Part shown: piece after piece, positions 18,861 through 28,117 of the stretch
Layout: every line of letters begins with the position of its first letter
Position numbering within the stretch: position 1 is the stretch's first letter
Notes under the pieces: generated by a model
Database searches by the model: none
Told to the model about the DNA's origin: nothing
The model's input: only the letters and a program-made list of their open reading frames with translations
Made by a program: the position numbers and the translations under genes
Assembly: GCF_024609265.1 (NCBI RefSeq)
Contig: NZ_JANHMP010000001.1
Span: 868,001-932,000, forward strand
Reading direction: 5' to 3'
DNA from: Geothrix campi
Lineage (GTDB): Bacteria; Acidobacteriota; Holophagae; Holophagales; Holophagaceae
Length of the DNA: 64,000 nucleotides

Positions 18861-20287
18861 GCAAAGCCAGCGTCTTCTACGACAAGTTCGAGCGCCATTC
18901 CCACGGCGAGGGTCTGAAGGGCCACGCCACCCACTACTGCCCCGGCTGCGGCCATGGCCTGGCCCACAAGTACCTGGCCGACGCCATCGACGAGCTGGGC
19001 ATCCAGGACCGCACGGTGGCCATCAGCCCCGTGGGCTGCTCCGTGTTCCTCTACTACTACTTCGATGTGGGCAACAGCCAGGCCGCCCACGGCCGCGCGC
19101 CCGTGGTGGCCCTGGGCCACAAGTTCGCCAACCCCGAGAGCGTCGTCATCAGCTATCAGGGCGACGGCGACCTGGCCTCCATCGGCCTCGCGGAAACCGT
19201 GGCCACCGCCCAGCTCGGCGCCCCCATCACCGTCATCTTCATCAACAACGCCATCTACGGCATGACCGGCGGCCAGATGGCCCCCACCACGCTGATGGGC
19301 CAGAACAGCACCACCAGCCCCTCTGGCCGGAACGAGTACAACGGCCAGCCCATGAAGATGGCGGAGCTCATCGCGGGACTTGATGGGCCCGTCTACGTCG
19401 AGCGCGTGGCCCTCTATGACGCCAAGCAGCGCATCAAGGCCAAGAAGGCCATCCAGAAAGCCATCAAGCTCCAGGTCGAAGGCCGCGGCTACTCCTTCAT
19501 CGAGGTGCTGGCCGAGTGCCCCACCCACCTGAAGATGGACCCCGAAGCCACCGAGAAGTGGGTCAAGGAGTGCATGGAGCCGGTCTACCCGCTGGGTGTG
19601 AAGAAGGACGTCACGGTCGATCCTTGGTTCAAGCGCAACCCGCCCTGCTTCAAGGGTGAGAAGCTCCTCAGCCTGGCCGGCGCCACCTCCGAGCACCCCG
19701 AGCGCTTCTGCAAGGGCTTCCCCACGCACCTGGCGCCGAACGACATCTCGCTGAAGCTCGCCGGCTCCGGTGGTGACGGCGCCCAGACCGCGGCCATGCT
19801 CATCGCCCGCGCCTCCATCAATGAAGGCTTCGATGCCACGCACATCCCCAGCTACGGCCCAGAGAGCCGCGGCGGCACGTCCTACGCGGACGTCCACGTG
19901 GCCGAGGAGGAGGTGCTGAACCCCGGCTCCCCCGATCCCCAGGTGCTCATCGCCTTCAACACCCCCAGCCTGGCCAAGTTCGGCCCCACGGTGCGCAGGG
20001 GCGGCTTCGTCATCTACGACAGCTCCGTGGTGACCGAGGCGCCGGTGCTGGATCCCAGCATCAAGATGTTCCCCGTGCCCTTCACCGGCATCGCCACCGA
20101 TCTGGGCAAGGCCGTCGTGAAGAACATCGTGGCCCTAGGCGCCCTCCAGGCCGCCACGAACATCTTCCCGAAAGACACCATGCTCACAGCCATCCGCGTG
20201 GCCCTGAAGGACAAGTGCGCCTTGATCCCCCTCAACGAAGAAGCTTTCGCCTGGGGCATCAAGTCTGTGGAAGCCCTCAACCAGTAG
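18857..20287 (+). CDS. 2-oxoacid:ferredoxin oxidoreductase, fused beta (TPP-binding) and gamma subunits
   Basis: The 476-residue protein carries the thiamine-diphosphate-binding beta subunit first (residues about 1-250). It has the HYCPGCGHG start, the SPVGCSVF strand, the GDGD motif (102-105) and the metal-site NN (130-131). After a linker comes a gamma subunit (about 296-476), recognised by LAGSGGDGAQTAA, PSYGPESRGG and later VAFNTPSLAKF-type sequence. Beta and gamma are separate genes in many archaeal and bacterial Kor/Vor enzymes, so this is a natural fusion. With the ferredoxin on the alpha chain, the whole four-part enzyme is encoded by two genes. The start overlaps the alpha-subunit stop. 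Confidence 0.92.
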   Translation: MSKASVFYDKFERHSHGEGLKGHATHYCPGCGHGLAHKYLADAIDELGIQDRTVAISPVGCSVFLYYYFDVGNSQAAHGRAPVVALGHKFANPESVVISYQGDGDLASIGLAETVATAQLGAPITVIFINNAIYGMTGGQMAPTTLMGQNSTTSPSGRNEYNGQPMKMAELIAGLDGPVYVERVALYDAKQRIKAKKAIQKAIKLQVEGRGYSFIEVLAECPTHLKMDPEATEKWVKECMEPVYPLGVKKDVTVDPWFKRNPPCFKGEKLLSLAGATSEHPERFCKGFPTHLAPNDISLKLAGSGGDGAQTAAMLIARASINEGFDATHIPSYGPESRGGTSYADVHVAEEEVLNPGSPDPQVLIAFNTPSLAKFGPTVRRGGFVIYDSSVVTEAPVLDPSIKMFPVPFTGIATDLGKAVVKNIVALGALQAATNIFPKDTMLTAIRVALKDKCALIPLNEEAFAWGIKSVEALNQ

Positions 20288-20313
20288 TTCGGCATCTCCC
20301 TCAGGAGGCAGCC

Positions 20314-20577
20314 ATGACGGATACCGCCATCCAGACCACCCTCAACGCCGAGGAATGGAAGATCGTCATGGCCCTCCGGGAGATCCCGGACAGCCCGCTC
20401 CGCACCAAGGTCTCAGGCCTCCTCGGAGAGTTGGTGCGGTTCATCCAGCAGCCCCGCTGCCTGGGCCTGCAGAGCGACGGCTTCCCCTGCGGCAGCCCCC
20501 ACACCAGCTGTGAGGAATGCCAGCACATGCTGAAAGTCCTCGACGAGATCGCGGCGCGGGTGCCAGTTCAGGACTGA
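20314..20577 (+). CDS. Small Cys-containing protein of the oxidoreductase operon
   Basis: An 87-residue protein of no family known to me. It starts at ATG 20314 behind a good AGGAGG (20303-20308), 26 bases after the oxidoreductase gene, so it is almost certainly co-transcribed. The N-terminal half is helical (AEEWKIVMALREIPDSPLRTK). The C-terminal half holds four cysteines in the pattern CLGL-x5-PC-x6-SCEEC, suggesting a small metal or FeS site. There is no signal peptide. A role as assembly or electron-transfer partner of the oxidoreductase is plausible from position only. Confidence 0.8.
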   Translation: MTDTAIQTTLNAEEWKIVMALREIPDSPLRTKVSGLLGELVRFIQQPRCLGLQSDGFPCGSPHTSCEECQHMLKVLDEIAARVPVQD

Positions 20578-20975
20578 GCGACTCAGGATCATTTCATTTC
20601 AGACATACCAGCGGCCCCTCCGGGGCCGCTGGCCGTTCAGGGCCCCTTTCCGAACCTGGAGATGGGAGTTCACTCCCTCCGCACGCCAGGAACGATAAGG
20701 CCTCTATTTTCTGATCGGAGATCCGACAAATCATGTCATTCGACGACGTCGCGCCGTAAACGACTGGCAGGGTGTCATCGGTTCCGCATACTTCCCCTGC
20801 GCCACCGTACCCGCCCTTCTGCCGATAAGGCCCGGCCTTCGAACTGACTCCGGGCCACTCCCCTAGGGTGACGCGATCCCAACCTTCCCCTGGGCCCTCA
20901 GGCCGCTTCGCCCGGATCAGCGGGCCGGAGAGGTTCTGTCCCCGCATTCCCATCCCTTCTCCAAGAGGCCTTGCC
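20578..20975. other. 398-base intergenic region before the 5'-nucleotidase-like gene
   Basis: No convincing gene. It starts with a GC hairpin (20608-20632), then a less GC-rich segment (about 20690-20760) that could hold a promoter, then a GC-rich leader up to the lipoprotein gene. GATAAGGCC occurs at about 20695 and GATAAGGCCC at about 20825. No riboswitch class was recognised. Confidence 0.5.
20608..20632 (+). terminator. Possible terminator hairpin after the oxidoreductase operon
   Basis: A perfect 11-bp GC stem (CCAGCGGCCCC and GGGGCCGCTGG) with a 3-base loop lies 31 bases after the small protein gene. No T-run follows, so it may be only a 3'-end hairpin. Confidence 0.4.
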
Positions 20976-23051
20976 ATGCGCAAGCAACTGCTGTCCTCCC
21001 TGTTGGCCCTTACCGCCGCGATACCCTTCATCACCTGCGGCGGCCGGTTCGGCGTAGACAAGGAAGGCACCCGCACCCTCGTTCTGCTCCACACCACAGA
21101 TGAGCATTCCCGCCTGCTCGGTGTGGGCCCTGAAGTCGACGGCTACCCGGCCCTCGGCAAGTCCCCACAAGGGAAACTGGTGGGAGGCATCGCCCGGCGC
21201 TCCTCCATCCTCGCCACGGAGCGGAAGCGAGCAGAGGTCCTGCAGGAGAGCAGCCTGACCCTCTCCTCGGGCGACAACCTCATGGGCACCCTGTTCCAGG
21301 CCGCCTCACTCACGGCCTCGCCGGACTACCGGGCCCTCAAGGCCCTGGGCTACGATGCCACAACCCTGGGCAACCATGAATTCGACGCGGGTCCGGCCTA
21401 CCTGGCTGGCGCCCTCTATGCCGCCCAGACCCAGGGCGGCCTGGTTCCCGTCATCGCCAGCAACATCCACTTCTCCGGGGACGCGTCCGCACCCGACGCG
21501 GCCCTGGCCAGCCTCTACGATCCCACCGGCCAGGACACCGCCAAGCCCATCCGGCCCTACCTGGTGCTCCGGACCACCAACGGCCTGAAGGTCGGCATCC
21601 TGGGCGCGCTGGGGGCCATCCCGGCCGCCACCGCCCCCCTCAAAGCCCCGGTCTCCTTCACCGTGCCGGAGGATCCCAACCAGGAGCTGCAGACTCGGGT
21701 GAATGAGCTCCGGAACACCGAGAAGGTGGACCTGGTGATCCTGCTGGCCCACGCCGGAACGGAACCTGATACTCCCGAACTGGGCGAGAGCTACCAGATC
21801 GCCCGGAACATCGCCGGCATCGACGTGATCCTGAGCGGCCACACCCATGTGACCACCCCGCCCTTCCTGGTGGCCAACGCGGCCACGGGGAAGAACGTGA
21901 TCGTCGTGGAACCCGGCTGGAACGGCGAAGCTGTGGAGCGGCTCGTGCTCAAGGTCAAGCAGGACGGAAGCATCCAGATGGATGCCACCCAGACCACCCT
22001 GATCCCCGTCGATGACCGCACCCCCGCCGATCCCAGGATGAGGTACCTGGTGGATGAAGCCATCCAGGCCCTCGAGACTCCCGAGGAATGGACCGGCGCT
22101 GGCCAGTCCATGCTCGAGCGGACCCTCAGCGACATCGAAGGCGCCGCCGTAATGAATGATCCGAAGACAACCGGCGACCTGTTCTTCCGGCAGCTGGGCG
22201 CCACCACCTTCGAGCTGAAGACCAGGCCCCGCAAGGAGACCGGCATGCTCCGTCTCGCGGCCGATTCGATTCTCGCCGAGGCAGAGGCTTCCGGGGGACC
22301 CACCCACGTGGGCATCACCTCCTACGGCAACGTCCGGGGCGGCATCTCCCTGGGCTACAGCGGCACCATCGCGATGTCCGACGCCTTCCGGGTCTACCCC
22401 ATGGGGCTCGGCCCCGATGCCCTGGGACACTACACCCCAGGCTTCGGATTGGTGCGGGTGGCCGTCCCCGCCATCGAGCTGAAGGCCATCCTGGAGGTCA
22501 CCGCCACTTACCCCTTCGTGACCAGGAATGGCGCGGACCAGTACCTGCTGCCCTCAGGCGTCTCCTTCACCTTCGACACGTCCCGGCCGGTCTTCGACCC
22601 GGCGGACCCGGGCAATCCCGCCAAGGGAAGGGTCACCCGGATCGCCTTCGCCACGGACCATGCCGCTCTGGACACCTACGACTTCCCGATCTTCGATTTC
22701 ACCTATTCACCGGCCGGCTGGCTGAACGCGAACTATCCCTACATGCCGGTGGTCGTGGCGACGGACGTGTACCTCGCCCTGATGGCCCAGACCCTGGGAC
22801 TCGCCTACTGGCTGCCCGACGCCACGCCCGCGGATTTCGCCGGCGGGACCAAGCTGGTGACGAACATCGGCCAGGTGATGCTCTTCCGGTCCACGGACGG
22901 TTCCTCGATCAAGGCCTACGAGGCCTTCGCGAAATACGTGCGCGCCCTCTGCCAGGCCAATGGCGGCGTCCTCCCCTCTCGCTACGACGACCTGTCAGCC
23001 GAGGGAGCGGCACCCAGGCGGGCCATCGGCACCGGCCCGGGTACGGAGTAA
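20976..23051 (+). CDS. 5'-nucleotidase / UshA-like metallophosphatase, exported
   Basis: The 691-residue protein begins with a lipoprotein-like signal (MRKQLLSSLLALTAAIPFIT then Cys21; the lipobox FITC is atypical). The calcineurin-like metallophosphatase domain (about 30-320) shows TTDEH (41-44 region), SGDNLMG, LGNHEFDAG, LLAHAG and LSGHTH, i.e. the complete dinuclear metal ligand set. The 5'-nucleotidase C-terminal substrate domain follows, with ITSYGNVRGGI (the usual NxGGxR-type region) and NGADQYLLPSG. The likely role is phosphate or nucleoside release from periplasmic nucleotides. It has its own leader and a strong terminator, so it is probably monocistronic. Confidence 0.9.
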   Translation: MRKQLLSSLLALTAAIPFITCGGRFGVDKEGTRTLVLLHTTDEHSRLLGVGPEVDGYPALGKSPQGKLVGGIARRSSILATERKRAEVLQESSLTLSSGDNLMGTLFQAASLTASPDYRALKALGYDATTLGNHEFDAGPAYLAGALYAAQTQGGLVPVIASNIHFSGDASAPDAALASLYDPTGQDTAKPIRPYLVLRTTNGLKVGILGALGAIPAATAPLKAPVSFTVPEDPNQELQTRVNELRNTEKVDLVILLAHAGTEPDTPELGESYQIARNIAGIDVILSGHTHVTTPPFLVANAATGKNVIVVEPGWNGEAVERLVLKVKQDGSIQMDATQTTLIPVDDRTPADPRMRYLVDEAIQALETPEEWTGAGQSMLERTLSDIEGAAVMNDPKTTGDLFFRQLGATTFELKTRPRKETGMLRLAADSILAEAEASGGPTHVGITSYGNVRGGISLGYSGTIAMSDAFRVYPMGLGPDALGHYTPGFGLVRVAVPAIELKAILEVTATYPFVTRNGADQYLLPSGVSFTFDTSRPVFDPADPGNPAKGRVTRIAFATDHAALDTYDFPIFDFTYSPAGWLNANYPYMPVVVATDVYLALMAQTLGLAYWLPDATPADFAGGTKLVTNIGQVMLFRSTDGSSIKAYEAFAKYVRALCQANGGVLPSRYDDLSAEGAAPRRAIGTGPGTE

Positions 23052-23084
23052 TGGATCAGGACTGGAGTCGTTGAACCGGTGATT

Positions 23085-23137
23085 CAGCGCAGAGAACGCT
23101 GGGGAAGCCCCCCCGGCGTTCTCTGCGCTGGCATTTC
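23085..23137 (+). terminator. Terminator after the 5'-nucleotidase-like gene
   Basis: A perfect 15-bp inverted repeat (23085-23099 and 23116-23130) with a 16-base loop is followed by GCATTTCCCTTT. It also lies just past the truB stop on the opposite strand and may serve both genes. Confidence 0.75.
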
Positions 23138-23140
23138 CCT

Positions 23141-24037
23141 TTACAGCCCGCCCCGCAGATTCGCGAACGTCCTCAGCCCAGCTTCGGTGGGCTTGAGCAG
23201 GGCCACGAGACGTCCGTCATGCAGGGCCCGCAGGGGCGCACCGGGGTCGGGGAAGCCCTCGGGCATGGCCCAGGTGGCAGGTTGGGCCTCGCCCGTGGGG
23301 ATGACGCGGCCGTGGGCCAAGTGATCGGCCTCTTCATCCGAGAGCAGGCGAGCTGGGCACCACGGCAGCAGGTCCGCGCCGGCAAGCAGGCGCTCCGAGC
23401 CCTCGCCCGGATCGGCCCAGGGCCCGATGGCGGTGCGGAGGAGGGCCGTCAGGTGGGCGCCGCAACCCAGGGTGCGACCCAGGTCCCGGGCTAGGCTGCG
23501 CACGTAGAAGCCGCCCCGGCAGGTGAGTTCCAGAGTGCTGCGTTGAGGTAGGTCGTGGGCGATCCAACGGGCCGAGAGCAGGAACACGCGGCAGGGCTTC
23601 ATCACCACGTCCTCGCCGCGGTGGGCCTTCTTGTAGGCGGCTTCGCCATCGATCTTCTTGGCGCTGGTGGCTGGAGGCACCTGATCCGTCCACCCCAGGA
23701 AGGGCGCCAGGGCGGCATCCAGTGCTTCCGGTGCCAGGTGGTCGGCGGAAGCCTCCGACACCGGCTTCCCATGCAGATCGCAGGTATCGGTTTCCAGGCC
23801 CCAGGCGACTTCCGCCACATAGGTCTTGGGCAGCGGATGCATCAGCTCCATGAGCCGCGTGGCCTGGCCCGCCATGACCAGCAGCAGCCCCTCCGCGAAC
23901 GGATCCAATGTGCCGCCGTGGCCCAGGGCCAGCTTCTTCTGGCCTGCCTCGAAGGCCCGGCGCTTGAAGCCGCGGATCACATCAAAGCTGCTCTGGCCCA
24001 CGGCCTTGTGGACGAGGTGGATGCCGGACTCGACCAT
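23141..24037 (-). CDS. truB: tRNA pseudouridine(55) synthase TruB
   Basis: The 298-residue enzyme makes pseudouridine 55 in the T-loop of tRNAs. The catalytic block GHGGTLDPFAEGLL is at about 39-52 with Asp45. The following motifs TYVAEVAWGLETDTCD and FYVRSLARDLG are also conserved. The N-terminal motif reads VHKAVGQSSFDV where many TruB proteins have a KPxGxTS sequence, a mild divergence. It starts immediately after the rbfA stop, with no spacer bases, so rbfA-truB is a coupled pair as in many bacteria. Confidence 0.95.
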   Translation of the reverse strand: MVESGIHLVHKAVGQSSFDVIRGFKRRAFEAGQKKLALGHGGTLDPFAEGLLLVMAGQATRLMELMHPLPKTYVAEVAWGLETDTCDLHGKPVSEASADHLAPEALDAALAPFLGWTDQVPPATSAKKIDGEAAYKKAHRGEDVVMKPCRVFLLSARWIAHDLPQRSTLELTCRGGFYVRSLARDLGRTLGCGAHLTALLRTAIGPWADPGEGSERLLAGADLLPWCPARLLSDEEADHLAHGRVIPTGEAQPATWAMPEGFPDPGAPLRALHDGRLVALLKPTEAGLRTFANLRGGL

Positions 24038-24430
24038 TCAGGCTTCTTCCGCTTCCGGATCCGCGGGCCGCGCAGCCCGTTCCTTCTCGATCTCCGCCAG
24101 GAGGGTCTCCATATGGTTGCCGTCCTCCAGAGTGCCGTCCGGGAAGAAGCGCAGCTCGGGGACCCGGCGCATCTTCAGGCGTGAGGCCAGCTGGCTGCGT
24201 AGGAAGCCCGCCGCGCGGCCCAGGGCCTTGCGGGTGAGGCCGTCCTGGGCTTCCTGGTCGCCACCATTCGCGGGGAGCACGGTGAAGTACACCTTGGCCA
24301 CGCTGCGGTCTGGCGAGAGGCGGACCGCCGTGAGCGTCACGAAGCCCAGCTCGGGATCCCGGAGCTCGCGCTGCACGATCGTCGAAAGGAGGAAGTGGAC
24401 TTGGTCTTCAAGGCGTTCGGGGCGTTGCAT
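24038..24430 (-). CDS. rbfA: Ribosome-binding factor A
   Basis: The 130-residue KH-fold protein assists late maturation of the 30S subunit and 16S rRNA 5' end. Recognisable features are the N-terminal helix (RPERLEDQVHFLLSTIVQREL), the stretch DPELGFVTLTAVRLSPD, VAKVYFTV, and the C-terminal helix with LRFFPDGTLEDGNHMETLL. The start is ATG 24430, preceded by AAGGA. ATGs further upstream in the same frame are not supported by a ribosome site. It is followed directly by truB. Confidence 0.93.
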   Translation of the reverse strand: MQRPERLEDQVHFLLSTIVQRELRDPELGFVTLTAVRLSPDRSVAKVYFTVLPANGGDQEAQDGLTRKALGRAAGFLRSQLASRLKMRRVPELRFFPDGTLEDGNHMETLLAEIEKERAARPADPEAEEA

Positions 24431-24534
24431 GGTTTTCCTTTGCCGTTCCATTGTAGCCCACCCAGCCTTTTCGCCTTCTCCAGCGGCACAGGCCCCCGCC
24501 GTTGGATACCCTGGGTTATTCAAAGGGCGCTGCC

Positions 24535-25260
24535 TTGGCCAACTGGTTCGAAGCGTGGTTCGACGAAGACTATGCCCTGCTCTACGCCCACCGGGACGCG
24601 GAGGAGGCCCGCCAGGCCGTGAGCCAGGCCCTGCATGTGGCCCCCGAACTGGGCCAGGGGCCCGTGCTGGATCTGGGCTGCGGCGCGGGCCGCCATCTGG
24701 AGATCCTGCGCCGGACCAATCCCCTGGCCTTCGGGATGGACCTCTCCCGGGCCCTGCTCCGCCTGGCTCCCAGGGACCTGCGCTCCTGGCTGCTGCGTGG
24801 CGACATGCGGAACCTGCCCGTGAAGGACCACTCGCTCTCCGGCATCTGCCTCTGGTTCACGCCCTTCGGCTACTTCTCTGATGACCAGAACCTCAGGCTG
24901 CTGCTGGATCTGGGGCGTCGCCTGCGCCCCGGCGGCGTGCTGGTGATGGACTACCTCAACGCCGAAGAGGTGAGACGCACCCTGGTGTCTGAGGACACTC
25001 TGGAGCGCGCGGGGGTGCGGGTTCTCAGTCATCGCACCATCGAAAATGATCGCATCGTGAAACGCATGAGGCTCACGCGCTTGGACACCGGGGAAACCCG
25101 CCAAGCCATGGAGAGCGTCCGCCTCTACCCTCCCGAAGCCCTTGAGGAGATGGCTGCCCACGCCGGCTTGCGCCTGCGCAACGTCATGGGCACCTACACA
25201 GGCGAGGCCTTCTCTGAAGAGAGCCCGCGGTGGATCGGCATCTTCGAAAAGGTGGGATGA
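24535..25260 (+). CDS. Class I SAM-dependent methyltransferase
   Basis: A 241-residue methyltransferase with motif I as VLDLGCGAGRHLE, the strand-2 acidic residue in FGMDLS, LLRGDMRNLP at motif II, and GRRLRPGGVLVMDYLN at strand 5. The N-terminus NWFEAWFDEDYALLYAHRD is typical of a bacterial group of unknown substrate. There is no ATG at the proper place. TTG 24535 is preferred because AAAGGG lies 7 bases before it; TTG 24502 is an alternative without a ribosome site. It diverges from rbfA and is followed by pgk after 67 bases. Confidence 0.85.
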   Translation: MANWFEAWFDEDYALLYAHRDAEEARQAVSQALHVAPELGQGPVLDLGCGAGRHLEILRRTNPLAFGMDLSRALLRLAPRDLRSWLLRGDMRNLPVKDHSLSGICLWFTPFGYFSDDQNLRLLLDLGRRLRPGGVLVMDYLNAEEVRRTLVSEDTLERAGVRVLSHRTIENDRIVKRMRLTRLDTGETRQAMESVRLYPPEALEEMAAHAGLRLRNVMGTYTGEAFSEESPRWIGIFEKVG

Positions 25261-25327
25261 CGGCTGACGGATAGCCTGGCAGTGCATCCTCCGTCAGAAT
25301 GAATCCAGCCATTTGCAAGGAGCAGCC

Positions 25328-26524
25328 ATGGGCTTCCAGTCGGTGCGGGATCTCAATGTGAAGGGCCATCGCGTCTTTCTGCGGGCGGACCTGAACGTGC
25401 CGCTCAAGGAGGGCCGCATCACCGATGCCACCCGGATCCGCGAAACGCTCCCCACGCTGAAATTCCTGCTGGACGGCGGCGCCTCCGTGGTGCTGGCCTC
25501 CCACCTGGGCCGGCCCGAGGGCAAGGGCTTCGAGGCTGCCTTCAGCGCCGCCCCCGTGGCCGCCTGGTTGAAGGAGCAGGGTTTCGACTGCCGGCTCGCC
25601 AGCTATGTGAACGGCGAGGCCGTGGAGGCCGAAGCCGCCGCCCTGAAGCCCGGCCAGGTGCTCCTGCTGGAAAATCTGCGCTTCGAGAAGGGCGAGACCA
25701 AGAACAAGGAGGACTTCGCCACCAGCCTGGCGAAGCTGGCCGACACCTACGTGAACGACGCCTTCGGCGCGGCCCACCGGGCCCACGCCTCCGTCAGCGG
25801 CATGGTGGCCCACTTCCCCAAAGACCGCGTGGCCGCGGGTTTCCTCATGGAGAAGGAGCTGAAGGCCCTGGGCAAAGTCACGGAGAATCCGGAAAAGCCG
25901 CTGGTCGTGATCTTCGGTGGCGCCAAGGTGAGCGACAAGATCGAACTGATCCAGAATTTCCTCGGGAAGGCCGACGCCATCCTCATCGGTGGCGCCATGA
26001 GCTACACCTTTCTCAAGGCCCAGGGCTTCGAGATCGGGAAGAGCCTGTGCGAAGAGGACAAGCTCGACCTGGCCCTCGATCTGCTGAAGCAGGCCGAGGC
26101 CAAGGGCACGCGCCTTCTGCTGCCCCTGGACCATGTGGCTGCCACCGAGTTCAAGGAGGACGTGGGCTGCGCCATCACCGTAGACCAGAACATCCCCACC
26201 GACCGCATGGCCCTCGACATCGGCCCTGAGACCGTCGCCACCTACGCGGCCGAAATCCGCAGTGCCAAGACTCTGCTCTGGAACGGCCCCATGGGCGTCT
26301 TCGAAATGCCCTCCTACGCCGCTGGCACCCTGACCATGGCCGAGGAACTGGCCGAGGCCGCGGACAAGGGCGCCTTCGTGCTGGTGGGCGGCGGCGACAG
26401 CGTGGCCGCCGTGAACAAGGCCGGCGTGGCCTCCCGCATGAGCCACGTCTCCACGGGCGGCGGCGCCAGCCTGGAGTTCCTCAGCGGGCTCGAACTTCCT
26501 GGCGTGGCAGCGCTTCAGCGCTGA
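25328..26524 (+). CDS. pgk: Phosphoglycerate kinase
   Basis: The 398-residue glycolytic enzyme transfers phosphate between 1,3-bisphosphoglycerate and ADP. The signature [12 protein letters not shown] is near the N-terminus. [35 protein letters not shown] and the nucleotide-binding FGGAKVSDK and GGGDSVAAV follow in the normal order. Length and motif content are standard. ATG 25328 has AAGGAGC upstream. tpiA follows on the same strand after 117 bases, so the two are probably expressed together or are at least functionally paired. Confidence 0.97.
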   Translation: MGFQSVRDLNVKGHRVFLRADLNVPLKEGRITDATRIRETLPTLKFLLDGGASVVLASHLGRPEGKGFEAAFSAAPVAAWLKEQGFDCRLASYVNGEAVEAEAAALKPGQVLLLENLRFEKGETKNKEDFATSLAKLADTYVNDAFGAAHRAHASVSGMVAHFPKDRVAAGFLMEKELKALGKVTENPEKPLVVIFGGAKVSDKIELIQNFLGKADAILIGGAMSYTFLKAQGFEIGKSLCEEDKLDLALDLLKQAEAKGTRLLLPLDHVAATEFKEDVGCAITVDQNIPTDRMALDIGPETVATYAAEIRSAKTLLWNGPMGVFEMPSYAAGTLTMAEELAEAADKGAFVLVGGGDSVAAVNKAGVASRMSHVSTGGGASLEFLSGLELPGVAALQR

Positions 26525-26641
26525 ACAACCCCCAGGCAGGACATGCCCGGTCGGCGAATCGCTGGTAGCCTCTAGGTCTCCCCCAACGGTTCGCCCCGCC
26601 CTGCTGCCGCCGACCGGTCCTGCGCCACCCAGGAGGTTTCC

Positions 26642-27376
26642 ATGCGCTTCGTCGTCGCCAACTGGAAGATGCACTTCCTGTCCGACCAGGCCCGCGACTT
26701 CTGCGAGGCCTTCCTCGCGGACTATGTGCCATCACCCTCGGTGACGGCGGTCATCGCACCGCCCTTCCATCTCATCCGGCCCGTGGCCGACAGCCTCCGG
26801 AGCCGCCAGGTCCGCGTGTTCGGCCAGAACGGCCATGCCGAGCCGAATGGCGCCTACACGGGCGAGATCTCCATGGCCCAGCTGCAGGATGCCGGATGCT
26901 CGGGCGTGATCCTCGGCCACAGTGAACGGCGCCAGTTCTTCGGAGAAACGGACGAAGCCCTGGTCGCCAAGGTGAAGGCGGCCCGCGACTGGAATCTGCT
27001 CCCCCTGCTCTGCGTGGGCGAGACCCTTGAGGAACGGCAGCAGGGCCGGACGCTGGAGATCCTCGACCGCCAGATCTCCATCCTGGCCCGGACTGGGCCC
27101 ACGCCGCTCTGGGTGGCCTACGAGCCCGTCTGGGCCATCGGCACCGGGCTGCGCGCCGAGGTGGGACAGATCCGCCAGGCCCACGCCTTCATCAAGTCGA
27201 GGCTCACCACCCTCATGAACCAGAATTTCGGCCCGGTGCCCATTCTCTATGGCGGCAGCATCACCCCGGAGACCTTCCCTGAACTGCTGGACATCCCGGA
27301 AGTGGCCGGCGGCCTCGTGGGCGGCGCCAGCCTGGATCCCCTCAAGTTCGCCACCCTGGTGAAGCAGGCAGGCTGA
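26642..27376 (+). CDS. tpiA: Triosephosphate isomerase
   Basis: The 244-residue TIM-barrel enzyme interconverts glyceraldehyde 3-phosphate and dihydroxyacetone phosphate. Catalytic residues are visible: Asn-Lys in VVANWKM, His in LGHSERRQFFGE, and Glu in AYEPVWAIGTG. The phosphate loop is LYGGSI. Translation starts at ATG 26642 with AGGAGG just upstream. The stop codon is directly abutted by the stop of the convergent zinc-ribbon gene. Confidence 0.97.
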   Translation: MRFVVANWKMHFLSDQARDFCEAFLADYVPSPSVTAVIAPPFHLIRPVADSLRSRQVRVFGQNGHAEPNGAYTGEISMAQLQDAGCSGVILGHSERRQFFGETDEALVAKVKAARDWNLLPLLCVGETLEERQQGRTLEILDRQISILARTGPTPLWVAYEPVWAIGTGLRAEVGQIRQAHAFIKSRLTTLMNQNFGPVPILYGGSITPETFPELLDIPEVAGGLVGGASLDPLKFATLVKQAG

Positions 27377-28117
27377 TCAGTCCCTGTCGAGAAAGTGGTC
27401 CGCCACCTCGAGGGCCAACCCCACCAGTCCAGCCGCGGTAAGCCAGCCCCCGGAAGCACCTATCTGCTGCCCGAACTCATACGAAGAACCGGGATGCCCG
27501 GGAACCTGGACGGCGGCCCGCTGGACCCCCTTCAACTCCTCGAGTTCCCGCTCCCGGGCCCGGTCCAGGCCGCCTCCGGCGATGAAGGCCAGCAGCCGCC
27601 GCAGCTCATCCTGGTCGAACCAGAGGCCATGGGCCTTGCAGACATCCAGCACCACGCCGGACCGCCGGGCGTAGTTCACGCGGTTCATGCGCTGCCCGCA
27701 GGCAGGACAGGGGCGGTACTGCACCGGCTCCAGCGCCGTGGCGGGCGGAGCCGAAGGCGCCGGAAGGGCCCCAAGCACGGCGCCCTGGCGCTCCCGGCTG
27801 GCGCCCAGCTGCTCGAACACGGCCCGGTCCAGCCACAGACCGCCACAGGCCAGACAGGCCCGCGTCTCGAGATCCCCCACGCGGCCAGCAGCCAGCGGTT
27901 TCCGGCAGGCCGGACAGGGCGCTCCCTCTGGTGTCGCCGAGGCCCGGGGCGCCAGGGCCGCGCCGCAGGCGGGACAGTGGCTGGCCGACAGCGGCACCAT
28001 CGCGAAACAGGCCGAGCAGGCCACCGTGGCGAGCTGGGCCTGGCAGTAGGGACACTGCGGTGCATCCGGAGGTACCGGAGCGCCGCAGCCGGAACAGCGG
28101 AGGGTCTGGGCTTCCAT
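27377..28117 (-). CDS. Zinc-ribbon protein with TFIIB-type (PF13453-like) domains
   Basis: The 246-residue protein is built from several small zinc ribbons. An N-terminal pair of CxxC motifs (CSGCG, CPYC) is followed by CSAC/CPACG, then a zf-TFIIB-like unit (CPACRKPL-x9-CLACGGLWLDRA) and a second such unit (CPACGQRM-x14-DVCKAHGLWFDQDEL). The C-terminus (SGGWLTAAGLVGLALEVADHF) is hydrophobic and may touch the membrane. The function of this family is unknown. Its start overlaps the stop of the upstream lipoprotein gene (TGATG), so they form a pair. Confidence 0.8.
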   Translation of the reverse strand: MEAQTLRCSGCGAPVPPDAPQCPYCQAQLATVACSACFAMVPLSASHCPACGAALAPRASATPEGAPCPACRKPLAAGRVGDLETRACLACGGLWLDRAVFEQLGASRERQGAVLGALPAPSAPPATALEPVQYRPCPACGQRMNRVNYARRSGVVLDVCKAHGLWFDQDELRRLLAFIAGGGLDRARERELEELKGVQRAAVQVPGHPGSSYEFGQQIGASGGWLTAAGLVGLALEVADHFLDRD

